A DNA stretch of 64,000 bases from Plasmodium coatneyi. Lineage: Eukaryota > Apicomplexa > Aconoidasida > Haemosporida > Plasmodiidae. Location of the stretch: the NCBI RefSeq assembly GCF_001680005.1, contig NC_033559.1, positions 1,178,001 to 1,242,000 on the forward strand, written 5' to 3'. Made by a program: the position numbers and the translations under genes. Below the pieces are notes generated by a model. That model saw only the letters and a program-made list of their open reading frames with translations. It searched no databases and was not told where the DNA came from. Every line of letters starts with the position of its first letter. Positions within the stretch are counted from its first letter, which is position 1. Positions 22,701-35,434 of the stretch are shown here, piece by piece.

Positions 22701-24961
22701 GCATAGTTAAGAGGAGCAAGAAGAAAAAGGAGAGGTACGTATTCAAATTGGTGTATATTTTTAAAAAGAAGGATCGCTTCGAAAGGAATATTACTTTGCT
22801 GTTTCGGTCGAGCAACATGGAAGTGTTTGAACAGATTAGCGGCAAAGTAGAACCCACGTGTAAGAGAGGGAACCTAGTCAGATGCAAGGAGTATCTAACT
22901 ATAGAATCGGTTCACTCCTACATGGTGGAGAAGCACAAAAGGGTTTACCTACTCTATTTGAATCATCTGCTACAGATAGTCGATAGGGTGTGTAGGAGGC
23001 ACGTTTTGAAGTGCGCCTTTATTGAATTACAGACGAAATGTCATTACGAGAGGGAAGTTGAAGAAGGAAAAAAGCAACGAGAAAAGACACTGAAAAATTT
23101 GGCAGATAAGTTACAATTCCATTTGCGAAAAAAAATGCAAAGTTATTTTAACCTTCTAATGATAAAGGGTTATGAGACGAATTTTGTAACTTACCAAGTG
23201 AAGACAAATAATTTGCTCTTCAATTTGCTGGTGAAGGAGAAAAGTAGCTACCAAGAAATTGTAGACCGACAAAGTTTGCTCCTTCTCTTTCACGTCCTTT
23301 CCAATTTGTACAAAAGAAAGATGAGTAGTTACTTCCAACTGTTTGTGCATAATAATAGGACCCTAAGTCGGAAGAAGAATGCTATTTGTTATTCACTCAC
23401 TCGTGTGAATAGCATTTTGGCAAACTACGAACGGAGGATAAAGGGATGGGTGCTGTCCAAGTTAAAGTTCCACTACGATTATGTAACAAATTTTGTCTTC
23501 ACCTTGTATAAGGTGTACCTGCGTCGAGTGTTCCTCGGTTACATTCGCTTGCGGGACAATCGAATTGGCAAGAAGGTTTCCATCGAGAAGAATGTTTTCC
23601 GTATTGTAAGAGTCATTTCTAGGATGGTCCAACGTCAGAAGTACTACGCCTTTTTGCAGTTACAAAAATATTTTTTTCATCAAATGGAGAGGAAGAACAA
23701 ACTGGTTTGTGACAATTTAATGTATGCCAATAATGAGCTGTGTCAGCACTTGGACAAAGCGACCTTGGAAAAGGGGATCCACAGAGCAGAGTGCTTTTAC
23801 AAGTTTAAGATGAAGGAGTACTTGCTAAAGTACTTTTACTTATTGAAGGGTCCCCAGGTTGGAAATATAGTGCAGGCGAGTACCCCTGTTTTGAAACACT
23901 GTGGGGTCTTTTCCTTCATTTTGAATAAACTTATGCAGAGAAAAATGCAGGACTGGTTCTTCCTCTTTGTATTGAAGTCGTACCAACAGAACAATAGGAG
24001 TCGGCTCCTGTACGCCACAAATAGTTTGGAACTTCTGCTAAGAAGGAAGGAACAATCCCATGTTGTGCACCTCCTCCGGATGAACGAAGCTTATCCTTGT
24101 CTCTTTCCCTATAGACATTTAACGAAGGTCGAAATTTTCACCCAAAGTCTGGATCACTTTGTTACCTTTTGTAATAGAAAATGGCTACTCAACTTTCTCC
24201 TCAAATTGCACTATTTAAAATATCAGGAGAAAATCGTAAAAGTGTTCAAATGCATAGACAGTCTGTATAAATTCGTCCGTGTGGTCAACAAGCAAATTCT
24301 CGCACAGGTGGAGTCCCCCTTCCAGTTACTCCTCCTCAATGCGCGCATCGAAGGGGAAAAATTATTTATGGAAAAATTGAAGGCCACCAAAAAGACGCAG
24401 CTTAAATTTAAGTACTCCAAGGCGACCTCTTCGCCCGTCGTTCCCCCTAACCCACGCAGCCTCTGCACGCGGTACCCCTACCTGTTCTGCAACTCGGACA
24501 TATATCCCGATCGCACCACCATGACTGGTAAGGCAGAAGGGTTGCAACGGTTCCACCAATTCCAGCGGTGTGACCAATTTGAACGACACGTGAGGAAGGC
24601 AATATGGGGGATCTCCTTCTCTCTCCCACGTGGCTTCCCCCCAATTGTGAATTGCACCCATTTTGTTTACCCCTTTACCCCCCCCTATACAGATGACAAA
24701 TATTCCGTTGCCTCCAACGACTCCGCGTCCAATATCCTTTCCTACGCCTACGAAGGTAACCGGGGCGCCGTCATTCCTTCAAGCGAGGGGCTTGGCGTAG
24801 TTGCGCGTGTTTGTTTGAAGTTGGCCTGCTAGTCAGTTTGGCAGTTACTCTGCTAACCCCTTTCCCCCCAACATTCGTCCCCCCCTTACCCTGCAGACAT
24901 GGACAAGATTAAGCGCAAAATTCACGACTTCAATACCCGAATGAGCAACGTCAATCTGTAG
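19724..24961 (+). CDS. Conserved Plasmodium protein, function unknown (1,698 aa)
   Basis: Exon 1 is 19724-24755 and a short exon 2 is 24897-24961, joined in phase 1 after GAAG|GTAACC with a CCCTGCAG acceptor. Exon 2 adds about 21 residues (DMDKIKRKIHDF... ending SNVNL). Ignoring the intron would give a different, longer ending. The N-terminal about 900 residues are low-complexity and rich in Asn/Gly/Ser/Lys, with no recognised domain. From about residue 920 the sequence becomes ordered: a possible compact domain (about 930-1050) and then a long helical region. That region has recurring patterns of Leu, paired basic residues and an aromatic, as in KRKMSSYFQLF, RKKMQSYFNLL, QRKMQDWFFLF. Synteny (MSP4 to the left, an IscA-type gene to the right) fits a conserved Plasmodium protein of unknown function. 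I do not assign a role. Confidence 0.85.
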
Positions 24962-25665
24962 CACCACAAGGAGAGAGCGAGAGTAACCCTGTCCATTCCG
25001 CTGCCATCGCATATGTGGCGCACATTACCTTATTCCGTGGGTGCCCTTGGGTGGGACCGTGGCCCTTGTCAATTCCTTTGATGTTCCGCTGTCCAGTGCC
25101 TTTTGTGCCACCCCGTTAGCCATTTTTTTTTTTTGCGGCTATTCATCCGATTGTATGTAACCGTCTAGATGGTTCGAAGCTGTGGTGGACGATTCCCTGC
25201 AGCTACGCCCTCTTTTTCGCTGTCTCCTTTTATTTATTTATTTTTTTTGTGCACATACGATAGATGAGTATCCGATTGGCCTCTGATTTTATTTGAAGTT
25301 CGAGGTGGCTCCTCGGATAGAAGGCACCCTTCTGCAAAGAAACCATTAGCCGTGGCCAGTCTGTGTAAGTAGCCCCCCTGATTTCGTCCGTTATCATTCA
25401 CCGTTTGTTGATCACTGTGTACTTCGCACTGCTTGCTTTTCTTCACAAAAAAGAAAAAAAAATTGTTGTGAAGGTGACCATGGGCAGGAAATATTTTCTC
25501 TCATTGCGTTTCCTTTATTAGACACATTAAACGGTTGACCAGAATTGACGAGAGGGTTATTTCGCTTAGTGCTCTCTTCTGCCGACATGCGGCAATCATC
25601 CCTTCCTGGTCTGAGCAGTGACCCTCGAACGGTGGTCTCGTTTGCGCGCTAACCCCACGTGCCAC
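24962..25665. other. Convergent spacer
   Basis: Holds the 3' regions of the large conserved gene (+) and the IscA-type gene (-). Short T/A runs only (25121-25132, 25231-25247, 25450-25461). No gene is supported. Confidence 0.5.
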
Positions 25666-26130
25666 TTAAAAAAGCTTTACATCGAAGGAGTTTCCACAGG
25701 AACACTTGGATGAGAGGTTCTGAATATTCTCGAGGACGAACTTCTTTGCAATGAGATTATTGGTGTAGTCTATTTTGCAGTTCCTGAGCATTTCCGCTGC
25801 CCCTTTGTCAATCACCACGAGGCACTCTCTATTATAAGCGACTAGATCCTTCTCCTGTATGTTTGTTTTATCGATAAGGGAGAAGGAATACTGGAAGCCT
25901 GAGCACCCCCCAGCTTCTACAGATACCTTCAAGGCTTTTGAGTTTTTATACTTCAAGTTGATTTGTTTCATTTTGTTGATTGCGTCACTGGTGAGGTGGA
26001 TAAGTTGGTTGGTGGTATTCGCTTGGGTACTTTCTTGTCCCTCCGTGGTTGAGCCATGGGACATGTTTTTAATGAGGGCGCTCCGACATTGAGGCGCGCG
26101 GGTGCCCTTTAACAGGTGGAACATGAACAT
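25666..26130 (-). CDS. ISCA2: IscA-type iron-sulfur cluster assembly protein
   Basis: About 154 residues from the ATG at 26130 (MFMFHLLKGTRAPQ). The A-type carrier domain fills the C-terminal two thirds: LTSDAINKMKQI, then KVSVEAGGCSGFQYSF with the first conserved Cys, and the terminal CSCGNSFDV with the paired Cys. Together these form the three-Cys cluster-binding set of the IscA/SufA/HesB family. It acts in transferring Fe-S clusters to target proteins. The basic, Ser-containing N-terminus could be a mitochondrial targeting sequence, fitting an ISCA2-like protein; an apicoplast SufA is less likely without a signal peptide. The frame stays open upstream to 26175 behind a possible CTCCTCAG acceptor, so an additional 5' exon is possible and the start is not certain. 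Confidence 0.85.
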   Translation of the reverse strand: MFMFHLLKGTRAPQCRSALIKNMSHGSTTEGQESTQANTTNQLIHLTSDAINKMKQINLKYKNSKALKVSVEAGGCSGFQYSFSLIDKTNIQEKDLVAYNRECLVVIDKGAAEMLRNCKIDYTNNLIAKKFVLENIQNLSSKCSCGNSFDVKLF

Positions 26131-27611
26131 TTTGCCCTTCACGTGGGTTGGGCAAAACCTGTTTAGCTTGTCCAACTGAGGAGAGATGCATGCGTATGTA
26201 AGTAGATAACCTTTGGCAAGTGTCCATCAGTCCTCTTCGATGTTACTGCTTTACAACGGGGAGGGGGATGTCGATAAGCTTTTCAGCTCTTAATCCGCTG
26301 AGTCGTAACGCTGATATAACTCCACTTGGGGTATCTCTCAAGGGGAAGCGTTTCAGACGGTTTAAGCATATGAGGAGGAAGAGGAAAATAAAAAAAATAA
26401 AAAAAACGTCCCATTAAAATGTGACAAAAAGGGGTGCCAACCCTATGTTATGCTGACCCCATCAGTTGGTCGCTCCAGGCGTACGTGACTTGTTGCGCCT
26501 ACGGGGGGAGGCAACTTCGCAAAAAGGGGTTAACCTGCGAACCTGCCCGATAAAAGGGCATGCTACACGACATTGCATGGGTATATACACATGCGCACAT
26601 ACATACATACGTACATCATGCGAGTAACAATTTTTTCAAATTCACAGGGCCGGCCATAGGAAAAAAATTCGAAGAAGCGTTCTGCACATTTGAAGTTAAA
26701 GATGGGCAGTGGCAATGATGGTGGCGCCGGAAAAGGAAGATGTTTCCCCAAACGGCCAATATTTTATGTGATCATTTCCCTGGGCAATTTTTCCCCCGTG
26801 CAAAAATCGGGGAAGGAAAATCGCGCCCTACATGCATGTCGTAGTTTCGAAAGAGGTGGCCAAGAAAAAAAAAAACGGGAAAATGCCGCACGTCTGTTTC
26901 ACTAAAAATAACCGCTTGCATAAGGAAACGCTTCATTTTTTGCCAACCTTTTTTTCAACCCCTTTTGTACATCCCCCCGGAAAGGTGTGTTGCTGGACAA
27001 TTACGCCCAAGTACGTGGTACGCTTGTTCGCGCGGAACGGTTGGCCATCCTTAAGCGGGGGGGAATTTGAACAAATCAAATGATATTGAGACGAGGTAAC
27101 CAAAGTCGAAATGAAAATATAGCGGCCACCTCTTAAGATAACCAAAATCGGCGCGTGAAAAAAAAAAAAAATAAAATAACATGAAAAAAAAACGTGTGCG
27201 GTGTTCACACGATCAGTCTATTAAAGAACAGCACTGAGGGATGCCCCACGACAGCGCTCGATAATGTTAGTTGTGGGTGTGAAGTTCGTCACTGGGCGCA
27301 AAAAAAAAAAATGTGGACATTCGTTACGCATGTGCAATGGAGCAAAAATGGGTGCCCCGGTGTGATGGCCAAAGAAAAAGTTTTCTGACGGAAGGCCATT
27401 GGGGGCCTACATACTTCGTACGCGGGATAAGGAAATGAAGGTGTCGCGGATATCCCATGGGGGGAAATGCGAAGAAACGAAAAATAAGATTGAACTGATT
27501 ATTTGCCACGTCGAGCAGAATGATCATTTTGTGGCATTTTTTTTTCCCCCATTTTTGTGCTATCCCAACCGTGCTGCCACAGACACAGTTGGGGAGAATT
27601 TCCCTCCCAAT
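26131..27611 (-). promoter_or_regulatory. Spacer between the IscA-type gene and the first SERA
   Basis: Upstream region of the IscA-type gene and downstream region of the five-exon SERA. It may contain an undetected first exon of the IscA-type gene. No independent gene is supported. A 'gcatacatacatacgtacatc'-like CATA stretch lies near 26597-26616 and A-runs near 27157-27191. Confidence 0.4.
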
Positions 27612-30429
27612 TTACATGCCACAGTAAACGCACTTATAATTCGGTGCAAAGCGCATGAGACACCTCCCAATGGACGTATAATGTTTGCACAGGTCAATAT
27701 ACTGATTGCAGTTGTCCCTGCAGGAGACGTCCGCTTGGGAATCCAGGGAGTAGGTCCGCAGGCAGGAGTGCTGCTCCTTGTACTCGTCCTTTTCTGCATA
27801 GGTGGGGTAAGATGTGGTGAGAAGTGTACTGGAGGGAGACGAATCGGTGAGATGGGTTGGCCAATCGGTGAGATAAGCCGACCAATCGGTGAAGTGCCCC
27901 ACCGGTGAACCGCTTCTCCCCTCAGGAGGCTTACTCTTCATGTAGATGTTCCGCTTGAACTGCGTATCCCCAATATTTACCACGAGGGAGGTCTTGAAAA
28001 CCGTTCGGCGGATTTTGCTGCTGCGGTTGTCACTTATACCCCCGTTGCCGCCTTCCGCGTCCTTGTTATTATCCATGTAGGGGTAGACATAATCCTTGAA
28101 AGGATCAAAAGCTGGCCAATCCCTGTCCTCGCCATCGTAAATTTCATTATTTTTAGGGTTATCAAATGGGTCGTAATGTGCCTGATCATTGGGTTGGTCC
28201 TGTTCTTTATTCGAGTTGTATCTCCTGGACTGTCTTCTGTTTCTGTCCCGAGTGAAGTAGGAGTGGTCATATCTTGTTTTGTTGTCCGTAGATGCGAAAT
28301 CATCAGGAAGCGGTTTGTTAATTTTCTTCCCATTCATTTGGAGGACCAGAGGGAAGGCATTGCATAACACTGCACCGTTACAATCGGGAGGACCATACAT
28401 ATCGATTTTGAAGTTTCCTCTGTCACCCCAATGAGAACCCCAACTGTTTCGTAACAGCCAGTAGGAACTCTTCTCTCCAGAAGGTTTTATATAATCACCA
28501 TAGCCTATTAATGCCAAGGCATGATCAGGGGATGCTTTGTATTCGCAGTTCATCATGACCTTCTCTCCGTCATGGTCGAAGCTTAACTTTTCGTTTACCT
28601 CCATGGATACGAACAAGGACCCCTGTTCTATAATGTAGTCCTTTATTACGCTAATAAGCTCATCAGTCTTTCCACTGTTCGCATATTCGTGGAAGGAGAT
28701 TTTAAAGTACCCACGGTAAAGGTACCCATTCAGGATTCTAGTTAATGGGTTCACATTTTCCCACATGTTGGTCCATTTGTCACTGGTCTCTGGACAATCT
28801 ACTCCTTTTATTGGTTCATTATATGGGACATCGTAGGAGGTAGGCAGCATCTTCGTTTTGTCTAAGGTGTCTAAGTAGTATGAGAGGTGTCCCCCTTCTC
28901 TGCAGATGTTATCGTTGTAGTGACCGAAGGGGTTTTCTTCAAAGTTATCTGCGTTCTTGTTTTTGCAGAGCGTGACGTACTTGATGGAGGGCTCAGCGAA
29001 TCCCAGGCCCTTCCTGCACCTGTAGGCGGAGATTACTTGCGAAGAGGCGAAGGCCCAGCAGTTTCCGCTGAGGGGGGGTGCAGAAGGTGAAATAAATTAA
29101 GGTAGTTGCATTAACGCAGAAGGTGCAGTCAATTTAGTTGCGTTGGCGTATAGTGTGTCTGTACGCGCGACTTACCATGTGCCCTGGTTAAGAACCCGGA
29201 TGCTATTCTCACACTCATTGGGGTCCGAGAACCTATCACAGAACTGCCGATTGCAGTTGGATGAGTAACTGTAAAGGGAGCTCATCAGTGACTTCACTTC
29301 GTATGGCTTGAACAGCTTCCGCTCGGGTATGATACCCACGGAAGGCACATTGTTGTCCTTGTAGCCGGCCCTGTCCTTGGTCCACTCTGCTGGATCTTTC
29401 AGACACAAAGCTGGGTTCTTCAGTGAGTTCGTAATATGTTCCATGTTGTTATTCTCCTTTATGTACATGTTAACAATTCTGATGATGTGTTTTTCCACCT
29501 CTTCGGCGTCTGCCTGGGTGTGCTTTTTTGCATTTTCGTAATGGTCGCTAAAGTTGGAGTATAAACAGAGCTGCATGATTTTTTTACGGAAGTCTTCATT
29601 CGCCTGTTCTGTAGCCGGCACTGCCTTTTTCTGCCTCTCGAGTGATAACTTTACAATCTCAGAAATGAGATCGTCCACTTTCTCCTCCGTTAGGTAGTCC
29701 TATAGGAGGGGAAGGAATAACAGTGTGAAGCCACACGCATGAATTTATTTGCGCCCTGCGGTGTGTCCATGTTTGGTCTAAGAATGATCGTTTTCAATCC
29801 AATTATTTCTATGGTAATTTTTTCCCTCTTTGTAGCACTGATTCCTTACATGGTCCTTCATCTCAACGAAGGCTCCCTTATCCCTGGAGGTCTGCAGGAA
29901 ATTTTCTAAAAGGGGTAAGGCGAAAAAAGGTGCATGTGAATTTGGGGGCGGTCCAAAAGAGGGGTGTCAATCTGCACGATGGTATGCTCACGGGGGAGGA
30001 GGTTACACTAGTGTGTATCGATACTCCAGTGCAGATTTTTTCTATCGAGAAGATTATTCCTCTGGCGAACCTGTATGGTGAGTGCAAGGCTGAATGTTGT
30101 AGTACCTTTCCTCGCATTCGATACACTTTGTTAAGTTACTAGTCCCTGATAAGAAGCAATTCCGTATGGCTATGTGGCATATTTTGCAATGCAGCGTACC
30201 GAAGCAGTTGACTAGAATGTTGGACTTGACTGCGTTGGTGAGACAAGCAGGGGTAACATGTTTTCGGTTCGCAGTTTACAGTTTGAGGTGTGCAAGTCTG
30301 CGTGGTGAACGGCAAGGCGTAGTGGAGGACGTAAAAACATCTGCAGGGTGTAGTGACGACTGTACCTCGCTTCACCAAATGGGCAACCAGGGCGAACACG
30401 ACGTACTGCGCAATCTGACTTATCTTCAT
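27612..30429 (-). CDS. SERA: SERA-family papain-like cysteine protease, Cys-type (SERA8-like by position)
   Basis: Five-exon model: 30429-30366, 30229-30071, 29905-29850, 29699-29176, 29067-27612; total 752 residues with a closed frame. Exon 1 encodes a hydrophobic start (MKISQIAQYVVFALVAHL). Exon 2 has the family's Cys cassette RNCFLSG...KCIEC. The last join rebuilds NQGTCGNCWAFASS, the papain active-site motif with the catalytic Cys near residue 271; the His is in SPDHALALIGYG and the Asn in LLRNSWG. All three catalytic residues are present. The C-terminus keeps the Cys-rich tail CLRTY...CKHYTSIGRCLMRFAPNYKCVYCGM. It differs from the other SERAs here: more introns, no Ser/Thr-rich exon 2, a shorter N-terminus. 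Its place at the edge of the array matches P. falciparum SERA8, a sporozoite egress protease. The exon 1/2 junction is the weakest part of the model. Confidence 0.85.
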
Positions 30430-32365
30430 CGTAGATAGGAGTGAAGAACAGGTATAAAGTTTTTTTTTATGTAGTGATCAGACTTGTCCTTTCGCACTTT
30501 TGTTCTGATGCGGTGGTGGTTCTTTGTCCTAACTGGCGAGGGTCACGCGAGCATCAGTCAGAGTAAGACAAGTGGTAAAGATGTTACTAAGTTGCAAAGA
30601 AGTAAGTTTTAAAAAGGGAAGAAATAAAAACGATAGATCAGATGCAACGAATAAAACAAACTTAATATGAACACAAATGACGTAATGGACGTAGCGAATA
30701 AAACAGACTTAACCAACACAACAAATGACGTAATGGACGCAGCGAATTAAATCAATGCAAGTGAACTTAATCACACAGCTAATGCAACCAACTCAAAAGA
30801 CTAGCGTGCTTTTTCTTTACAACCGTGAGGATGCTCCCTGTGCGTGCTTCCTTCAAGGAGGCCCTCGTTGCAGGAAGTGAATCACACAAGACAGACACGT
30901 ACACATGGGCACTCCTACACGCATGTGCAATCGGCACTGAGATGTGTGTTTTCCGCCGTGCCAACATTAAAAAGGGGGACATGTGTTACACAATACTGCA
31001 GCGTTGCCAGCACATGTGTGAAAAGGTGAAGATGAATGTGAAGGAAGCTCCCCTATCAATTGTGCGCGTGCAACCAACAGAATCAGAAGGTTGGTACTCC
31101 AGTTAACATGATATAGACACTGGAACATGTGTTACACACAAAGTTCATGTGATGAAGAATTCGCCTCAAGCAACAAGTTTTTTTTTTTTTTTTTTCTATT
31201 TCTTATGTATATAATATCAGGCCATTATTGGAAATAACTGTCTTGGTGTGAAAATGAATCATCCTCATGGGTTAACGGTTGGTCCAGAATTTTCACTTGG
31301 GTGAAGCCATGCATGCTTGCAACGCGTTCGATTCGATGAACCACGTGGACCATTTCTGAGCCTTTTTTTTACAGCCATTTTAGCCATTTTTAGCCATTTT
31401 CAGACAATTTTTTTTTTTTTTTTTTTTTTTTTCCCAACTGCATGCAGCTCACAATTACGTCAGAACACACGGAAGAAACATCCTTCCTTGCAAGTTCCTG
31501 CCTCGTTGAGGAAAATAATTTCAAAGCCTGTTCAACATTACCATTTTAATTTTGCAGAAATGGGCATCCGCAAAATTCAAAAGTGGGAATGTCTTCAACG
31601 TCAAGATAAGACAAACACTCATAAGATTAATTCTGCTGATTGGGCCTTTCCCACTTGAAAAAAAAAATAATCAAATAAAATTAATAAATAAATTTCCAAG
31701 CAGGAGGATCTACACGTTAACCTTTGCTTGATATGTAAGCCTTCCATTGAGGATCCCCCCCGCAGTGTTCATTTGATACCCCACTTCACCACCCATTTAT
31801 ACGCACAAATAACGGGACGGCACGTGTCTATTCCAGATGTGCACACAAGTTAGATGCTAAGATAAACCCAGAGGGGGATATACGCATGGGGATACTCACA
31901 TAACCGCGTCCATGCCTGTTTACACTTGTAAATACCCACGCGGGGTAAACCCTTCCCCATCTGAACATCTCCCAATTTGGTAAAAAAAAAAAAAAAAAAA
32001 AGCAACACAGCTGTGTTCACAATTTGACAACTCTTCATTTCGTAGTCCTCCCAATTGGGGGAAAAAAAAAAAAAAAAAAAAACTTCCAACATGTGTAATG
32101 CATGCTGCGGCGATGTACACACTGGAGTGGCTCCTCGTTGGTATATTTACCCAAATGGGGATGTTAAAAAAAAAGGAAAAAAGCGTTAGGCCCCCACGTA
32201 GCCACATTAGCCGAAAATTAAAATCAAAATGGAGCTACGCGAAAGAGCCAACTGCGTACACGCGCCTCCGCTTGGGAAGGTTACCAACCCCCCCTATGTT
32301 CCCAAGGACCCAGTAGTAGCGCCCTCTCCAGACAACTGCAAACACGCAGTTCCTTTTGAACCTCT
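30430..32365 (-). promoter_or_regulatory. SERA spacer with short tandem repeat
   Basis: About 1.9 kb upstream of the five-exon SERA. It contains a diverged tandem repeat at 30620-30770, poly-T near 31409-31431, twin A-runs at 31982-32001 and 32060-32081, a 14-bp palindrome AACACAGCTGTGTT at 32004-32017 and an ATGCATGC at 31309-31316. No gene is supported. Confidence 0.45.
30625..30770. repeat. Diverged tandem repeat, about 48-bp period
   Basis: 'acaaatgacgtaatggacg' occurs at 30673 and again at 30721, each followed by (t/c)agcgaat(a/t)aa. A third, partial copy with 'gcaacgaataaaacaaactt' lies just before, near 30641-30662. It is about 0.3 kb upstream of the start of the five-exon SERA. Confidence 0.75.
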
Positions 32366-34866
32366 CTAGACGCTGCAAAAAATGCAGTTATTCCCCGTGT
32401 ACATCTTAGTTAAGCAGTAACCAGGGTTGTAGTGCCCCTTGCATGAGGTCCAGTTCTTGAGGCAGAATTGGATGCACTCCGCGTGTCCCTCCTCGTCCAA
32501 AGCATAAGTCCTTGAGCAGCTGTGCGAGCCTTCTATTTCGCTCAAACTGTTGTACTTCACGGAAGCTTTCGTCATTTTGTTCTCCTTCACATATTTTAAA
32601 ATGTGCATGACGGGAATTTTTTTCTCTCCCGAGTTGTCCACGGGGGTGAGGGAGGTAACTGTACTCATTTGTGATCCTACCGGGGATATAATTCCTGCCT
32701 TGTTGGCCACCGATGAGGGATTTTCCGTCTGTCCGGCCACTGCAGCCTGACCGTCGACTACAGCATTCTCCCCCCCTGATGCTCCCTCCTTACCCTTCTC
32801 ACCAAGCACGTTATCATCATCGTCAATATAAGCACGTGCGTCGAAACAGACAAAGAAAAGGTTGTACAAAAAGTTCGGGACGTATTTCACAAAATAATTA
32901 TAAAGGGACTGATCTCTCTTCTTCTTCTTTGGGACTTCCACGATGCCCAAATCTATTTTAAACACAACTGCCGTGTGGATGAAGTTGTGTTGACAATGAG
33001 CTGGACCGTGCATGTCTACTTTAAAGTTGCCTTCATCACCCCAGTAGTAGCCCCAACTGTTTCTAATTAACCAGTAGGACCTCTTCTCACCATCCACATT
33101 GATGTAATTACCGTACCCAATTATGTTAGCGGCATGGTCTGCGTCATTGTGTCCACATAAGCTGTGCACAATTCTTCCATTAAAGTCGTAGTCGATGGTG
33201 TTCTCTGTTTTTATATAGATGATGACGGAGCCTTTGTTTTGAATTTCCTTCTTGAGGATATCAATGAAGAGATCCATATTTGTGTGAAAGAGCTTGCTTT
33301 CGTAGGATACGTATCCAAGTGTTTTATAGAACACATTTGATCTAACATGATACAACAACTTGGTATCTCCCCATAGGTTGGTCCATTTGTTTCTGTTTTT
33401 GGGGCAGGATTTCCCCGCGTGTTTGTAGCTGTACGGGAGATCCGATTCGAGGGGTAAAAATCCTGTGTCTTTGACAATTTCAAGGAATTCGGTTGGATTA
33501 GAACCCACGCTGCATCTTTCTTCTGGATCTCTCTTAGAGCAATTCGCCACGAACAAAGCGGAACTGCGGAAGTGCCCATAGCCCCTCATGCATCTAATCG
33601 TTTCTAAGTGTAACTTCGATGCGAATATCCAACACAGTCCACAATCCCCCTGTTCCTCCACTTCGATGTTTGAAATGCAACTCGTCTTATCCTTCCACCT
33701 GTCACAATATTCATTGTTACAATATTTACTCTTTTTAAAATAGGGGGATTTGAATTTCATTTCGCTAGGAACCTTATTCAAATCTATGACTCCATTTGTA
33801 TCCTTATCAAATACGTCATCATCATAGACACTTTTTTCCTTTTCTATTTCTGTGAGGAGTTCCTCCGGTAGGTACTCCTTCGTGTTGTCTTCACTGTAGG
33901 GGACACCCTCAGGTAGCGTTAACCCTCTCTTATAGACAATCCATTTGTCTATATCCTTCATACATATTGCTGCGTTTCTTAATTTGTCCTGAAGTGTAAT
34001 CACATTTTCTCCTTTATGCATTTGTAGCAGTCTGGTTAAATTTCTATACGTTTCTTCTTCGTTTGCTAATTGGTGATTTTTAAGGGTCCCACTTGTGTCC
34101 ACCTGTTTGAGTAGTGAACAATAGTTGGCTAGCTCCTTCTTCAACTTCGCGTCGACCTCCTCCAGGGTGATGAGTTCCTTCTTTTCATAATCCTTATCCG
34201 ACTTGTACATTGCCTTCAATATTACATCTATCGATTCGATCAGTTTGTGCTCTGCAGAGTTGGCATCCTCCTCTTGAGCTTTAATTGGCGTGTCTTTTTT
34301 GATCATCTCCTTTGCTTCCGTCGAGACGTAGTTGAAGCACTCGTTCCCTTCGGTCATCTTCTTCTCCAACAGGGTGCAGTGGTAGCAGTGTTCGATGTCC
34401 AGGCTGCCGGTGAGGAAGCAGTTCCTAGCTATGAGGTCACATTGGGCTGCGGGGAATAAATAAGTGGGGGTAGTTTTTAATAGGATCAATGAATGCATAG
34501 AACGATGGAATGCATGCATGGTTGTTCGTTCGTTGTAATAACGGAGGATCATATCCCCCCCACCCCTACTTGTTGGCAGACTCACCTGGCATGCTGCTGT
34601 CGATGTCGTAAAATTTGCTCTCAATTATCTTCGACTTGGCGTTGGCCGAATGCACCTGCACGGAAGTGAACGGCCTCTCCAGGGGAGGCAGTTTGTATTT
34701 CTTCACATCCTCTTTGTTGTCTATACGGAGAGAAAAGCGGACACGCAAGATGAGGGAGGAAGTCTGGAGCAACAACAGGGTGATCACTTCCTCGATCAGT
34801 GCACCATGTGTTTAAAAAAAAAAATATGGAAGTGAATCATCCTCCGCTTTATCCGCTTGGCTGCTT

Positions 34867-34903
<37 letters not shown>

Positions 34904-35402
34904 ACCTTTACCTGGAGCTGCCCCTTCGCCAGTCACCTTCCACTTGAGCGTCAAAATATCATCGCTCGTATGCACGACGAACTTGAACTTGTTGTTGGTT
35001 CCCTTTTTGCAGTCGTTGATCAGGTTCCCTAGGTCTATTGAGGTTATCGGTCCAAAGTTCGGCCTCAGCTGAATTTTGTTCTCAGGCGCTGCCGCATAAA
35101 TCCATAGATGTGGCAACAGAAACACTCTAAAGTGGGCCTTACACGAACCCGTAATTTTTATTCCATTATAATTTTTCAACAGGGCTGATGTTATCTGTAC
35201 GTCTTCCTTCGAAGCATCCGCGACCTCCATAGATGCTGCCCCTTCAGATTCAGACTCGATGTCATTGGATTTTGCGTCTGGACTTCCTCCTTGGGAGGGA
35301 TTCACTGTGTGGGGTTTATCACCCCCACCGGGAACAGCTGACCCATCCCCTGTACAACGAGTTACGTGCGTGCCTAGGGCCACACCTGCGAGGAAATAAT
35401 CC

Positions 35403-35434
<32 letters not shown>

